Below, piece after piece: positions 63,362 through 64,000 of a stretch of 64,000 bases of DNA; positions within the stretch are counted from its first letter, which is position 1; each line of letters opens with the position of its first letter. Under the pieces are notes generated by a model. That model was not told the DNA's origin. It saw only the letters and a list, made by a program, of their open reading frames with translations, and ran no database searches. The DNA comes from Petrosia ficiformis (lineage: Eukaryota > Porifera > Demospongiae > Haplosclerida > Petrosiidae): the NCBI GenBank assembly GCA_947044365.1, contig OX345641.1:4310460-4374459 (forward strand), given 5' to 3'. The position numbers were made by a program, and so were the translations under genes.

Positions 63362-64000
63362 ATTTAAACAGAATTTTCTTTCAAAGTTGAAATATTAATG
63401 TCTACATAATTATGTTGTATACTTTCATAAATTTATAATAAAGTGTTTTTTATACTCTCTGACATTTCAGGCTTGGTGTCTTTTAGCTAATTTTATTGTT
63501 TAACAATTATACCTATATGAACATTTGAAAGAAAATATTAATTAAAAAGAACACAAATTATTATAGTAATAAAACTGCAAAATATCAGTAAATTAACGTG
63601 CCACAATGTGTTACATCCCTTGCCAAAGATACCAGAATTAACAACCTTAAATTAATGATGATGTTGCATACTTCTACAAGAAAAATAAATGCAGTTGAAT
63701 GTGAAAACCGTCTGGAAGATTTCTTACACATTATGATTCTAACACATTGTAGTATATATACATGCATTGAACCTTTGTGGTTCTCACAGATCACACATCT
63801 GGACATGTGTTGATCTTAATAGTGGTTTAACTCGTACTTCAGGTGTTGATTATTAGTATGTCAGAATGTCCTCTTTAGTTTCATATGGCTAAGAACCTCC
63901 TTTTGGTTTCTACAGGTTGTTATAGTGATTCAATTTCATGACTGATGGCTACGGCCAAAAAAAGTGTGGAAGAAAGAAAACACAAAATGGTTTTGTGGTA
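63362..64000. other. 3' flank of gene B; start of another repeat at the window edge
   Basis: The 3' UTR resembles that of gene A (AACAGAATTTTCTTTCAAAG). From about 63928, GATTCAATTTCATGACTGATGG matches the outer arm of the 49840-50020 hairpin family and is cut by the window end. Short ORFs at 63585-63813 are mutual antisense shadows. Confidence 0.5.

Overview
The window looks like a piece of an AT-rich animal genome, most probably a demosponge of the Amphimedon type. This is inferred from short GT-AG introns, metazoan-style promoters, dense MITEs and a lineage-specific transporter family; I have no database match. There are no prokaryotic operons, CRISPR arrays or rRNA genes.

About 3-35 kb is a cluster of intronless, POT/PTR2-like (SLC15-like) 12-TM transporter genes of 560-600 residues: 3025-4728 (+), 7677-9416 (-), 11500-13293 (-), 21902-23590 (+) and an exact copy at 29522-31210 (+). 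They are surrounded by many relics of the same family (tails, middles and one N-terminus). A 200-N gap (27688-27887) is flanked by two identical 7,420-bp blocks (20268-27687 and 27888-35307). This is what an unmerged contig overlap looks like, so the fifth gene is probably not real. Older, diverged segmental duplications link 5.8-7.9 kb with 18.5-21 kb, and 14.9-17.2 kb with 24.6-26.5 kb. A fold-back palindrome with ~490-bp arms sits inside one of them.

About 37.3-46.1 kb on the minus strand holds decayed exons that read, in transcriptional order: a ubiquitin-specific protease (USP), a Ulp1/C48 cysteine protease, a C2H2 finger, a FAR1/WRKY-like N-terminus and a MULE-type transposase C-terminus with SWIM finger. 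The USP catalytic Cys codon is now Trp, and the transposase DDE core seems deleted. A 3.4-kb plus-strand non-LTR retrotransposon (RT plus probable restriction-like endonuclease) has inserted exactly at a USP splice donor, with a 13-bp target-site duplication.

About 46-61.5 kb is a graveyard of at least five MITE/hairpin families, several nested. One element (47926-48566) has 81-bp terminal inverted repeats, a 9-bp target-site duplication and two captured gene fragments (a RecQ-like helicase start and a Cys-pair finger). It looks like an animal Pack-MULE.

Two short two-exon genes for secreted proteins of unknown function (54556-55223 and 62638-63361), plus two relics (52.7 kb and 17.3 kb), form a second small family. 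Three of the four loci keep a strikingly conserved ~55-bp core promoter. The first 2.7 kb is a large inverted-repeat complex, part of which recurs at 61.0-61.5 kb.
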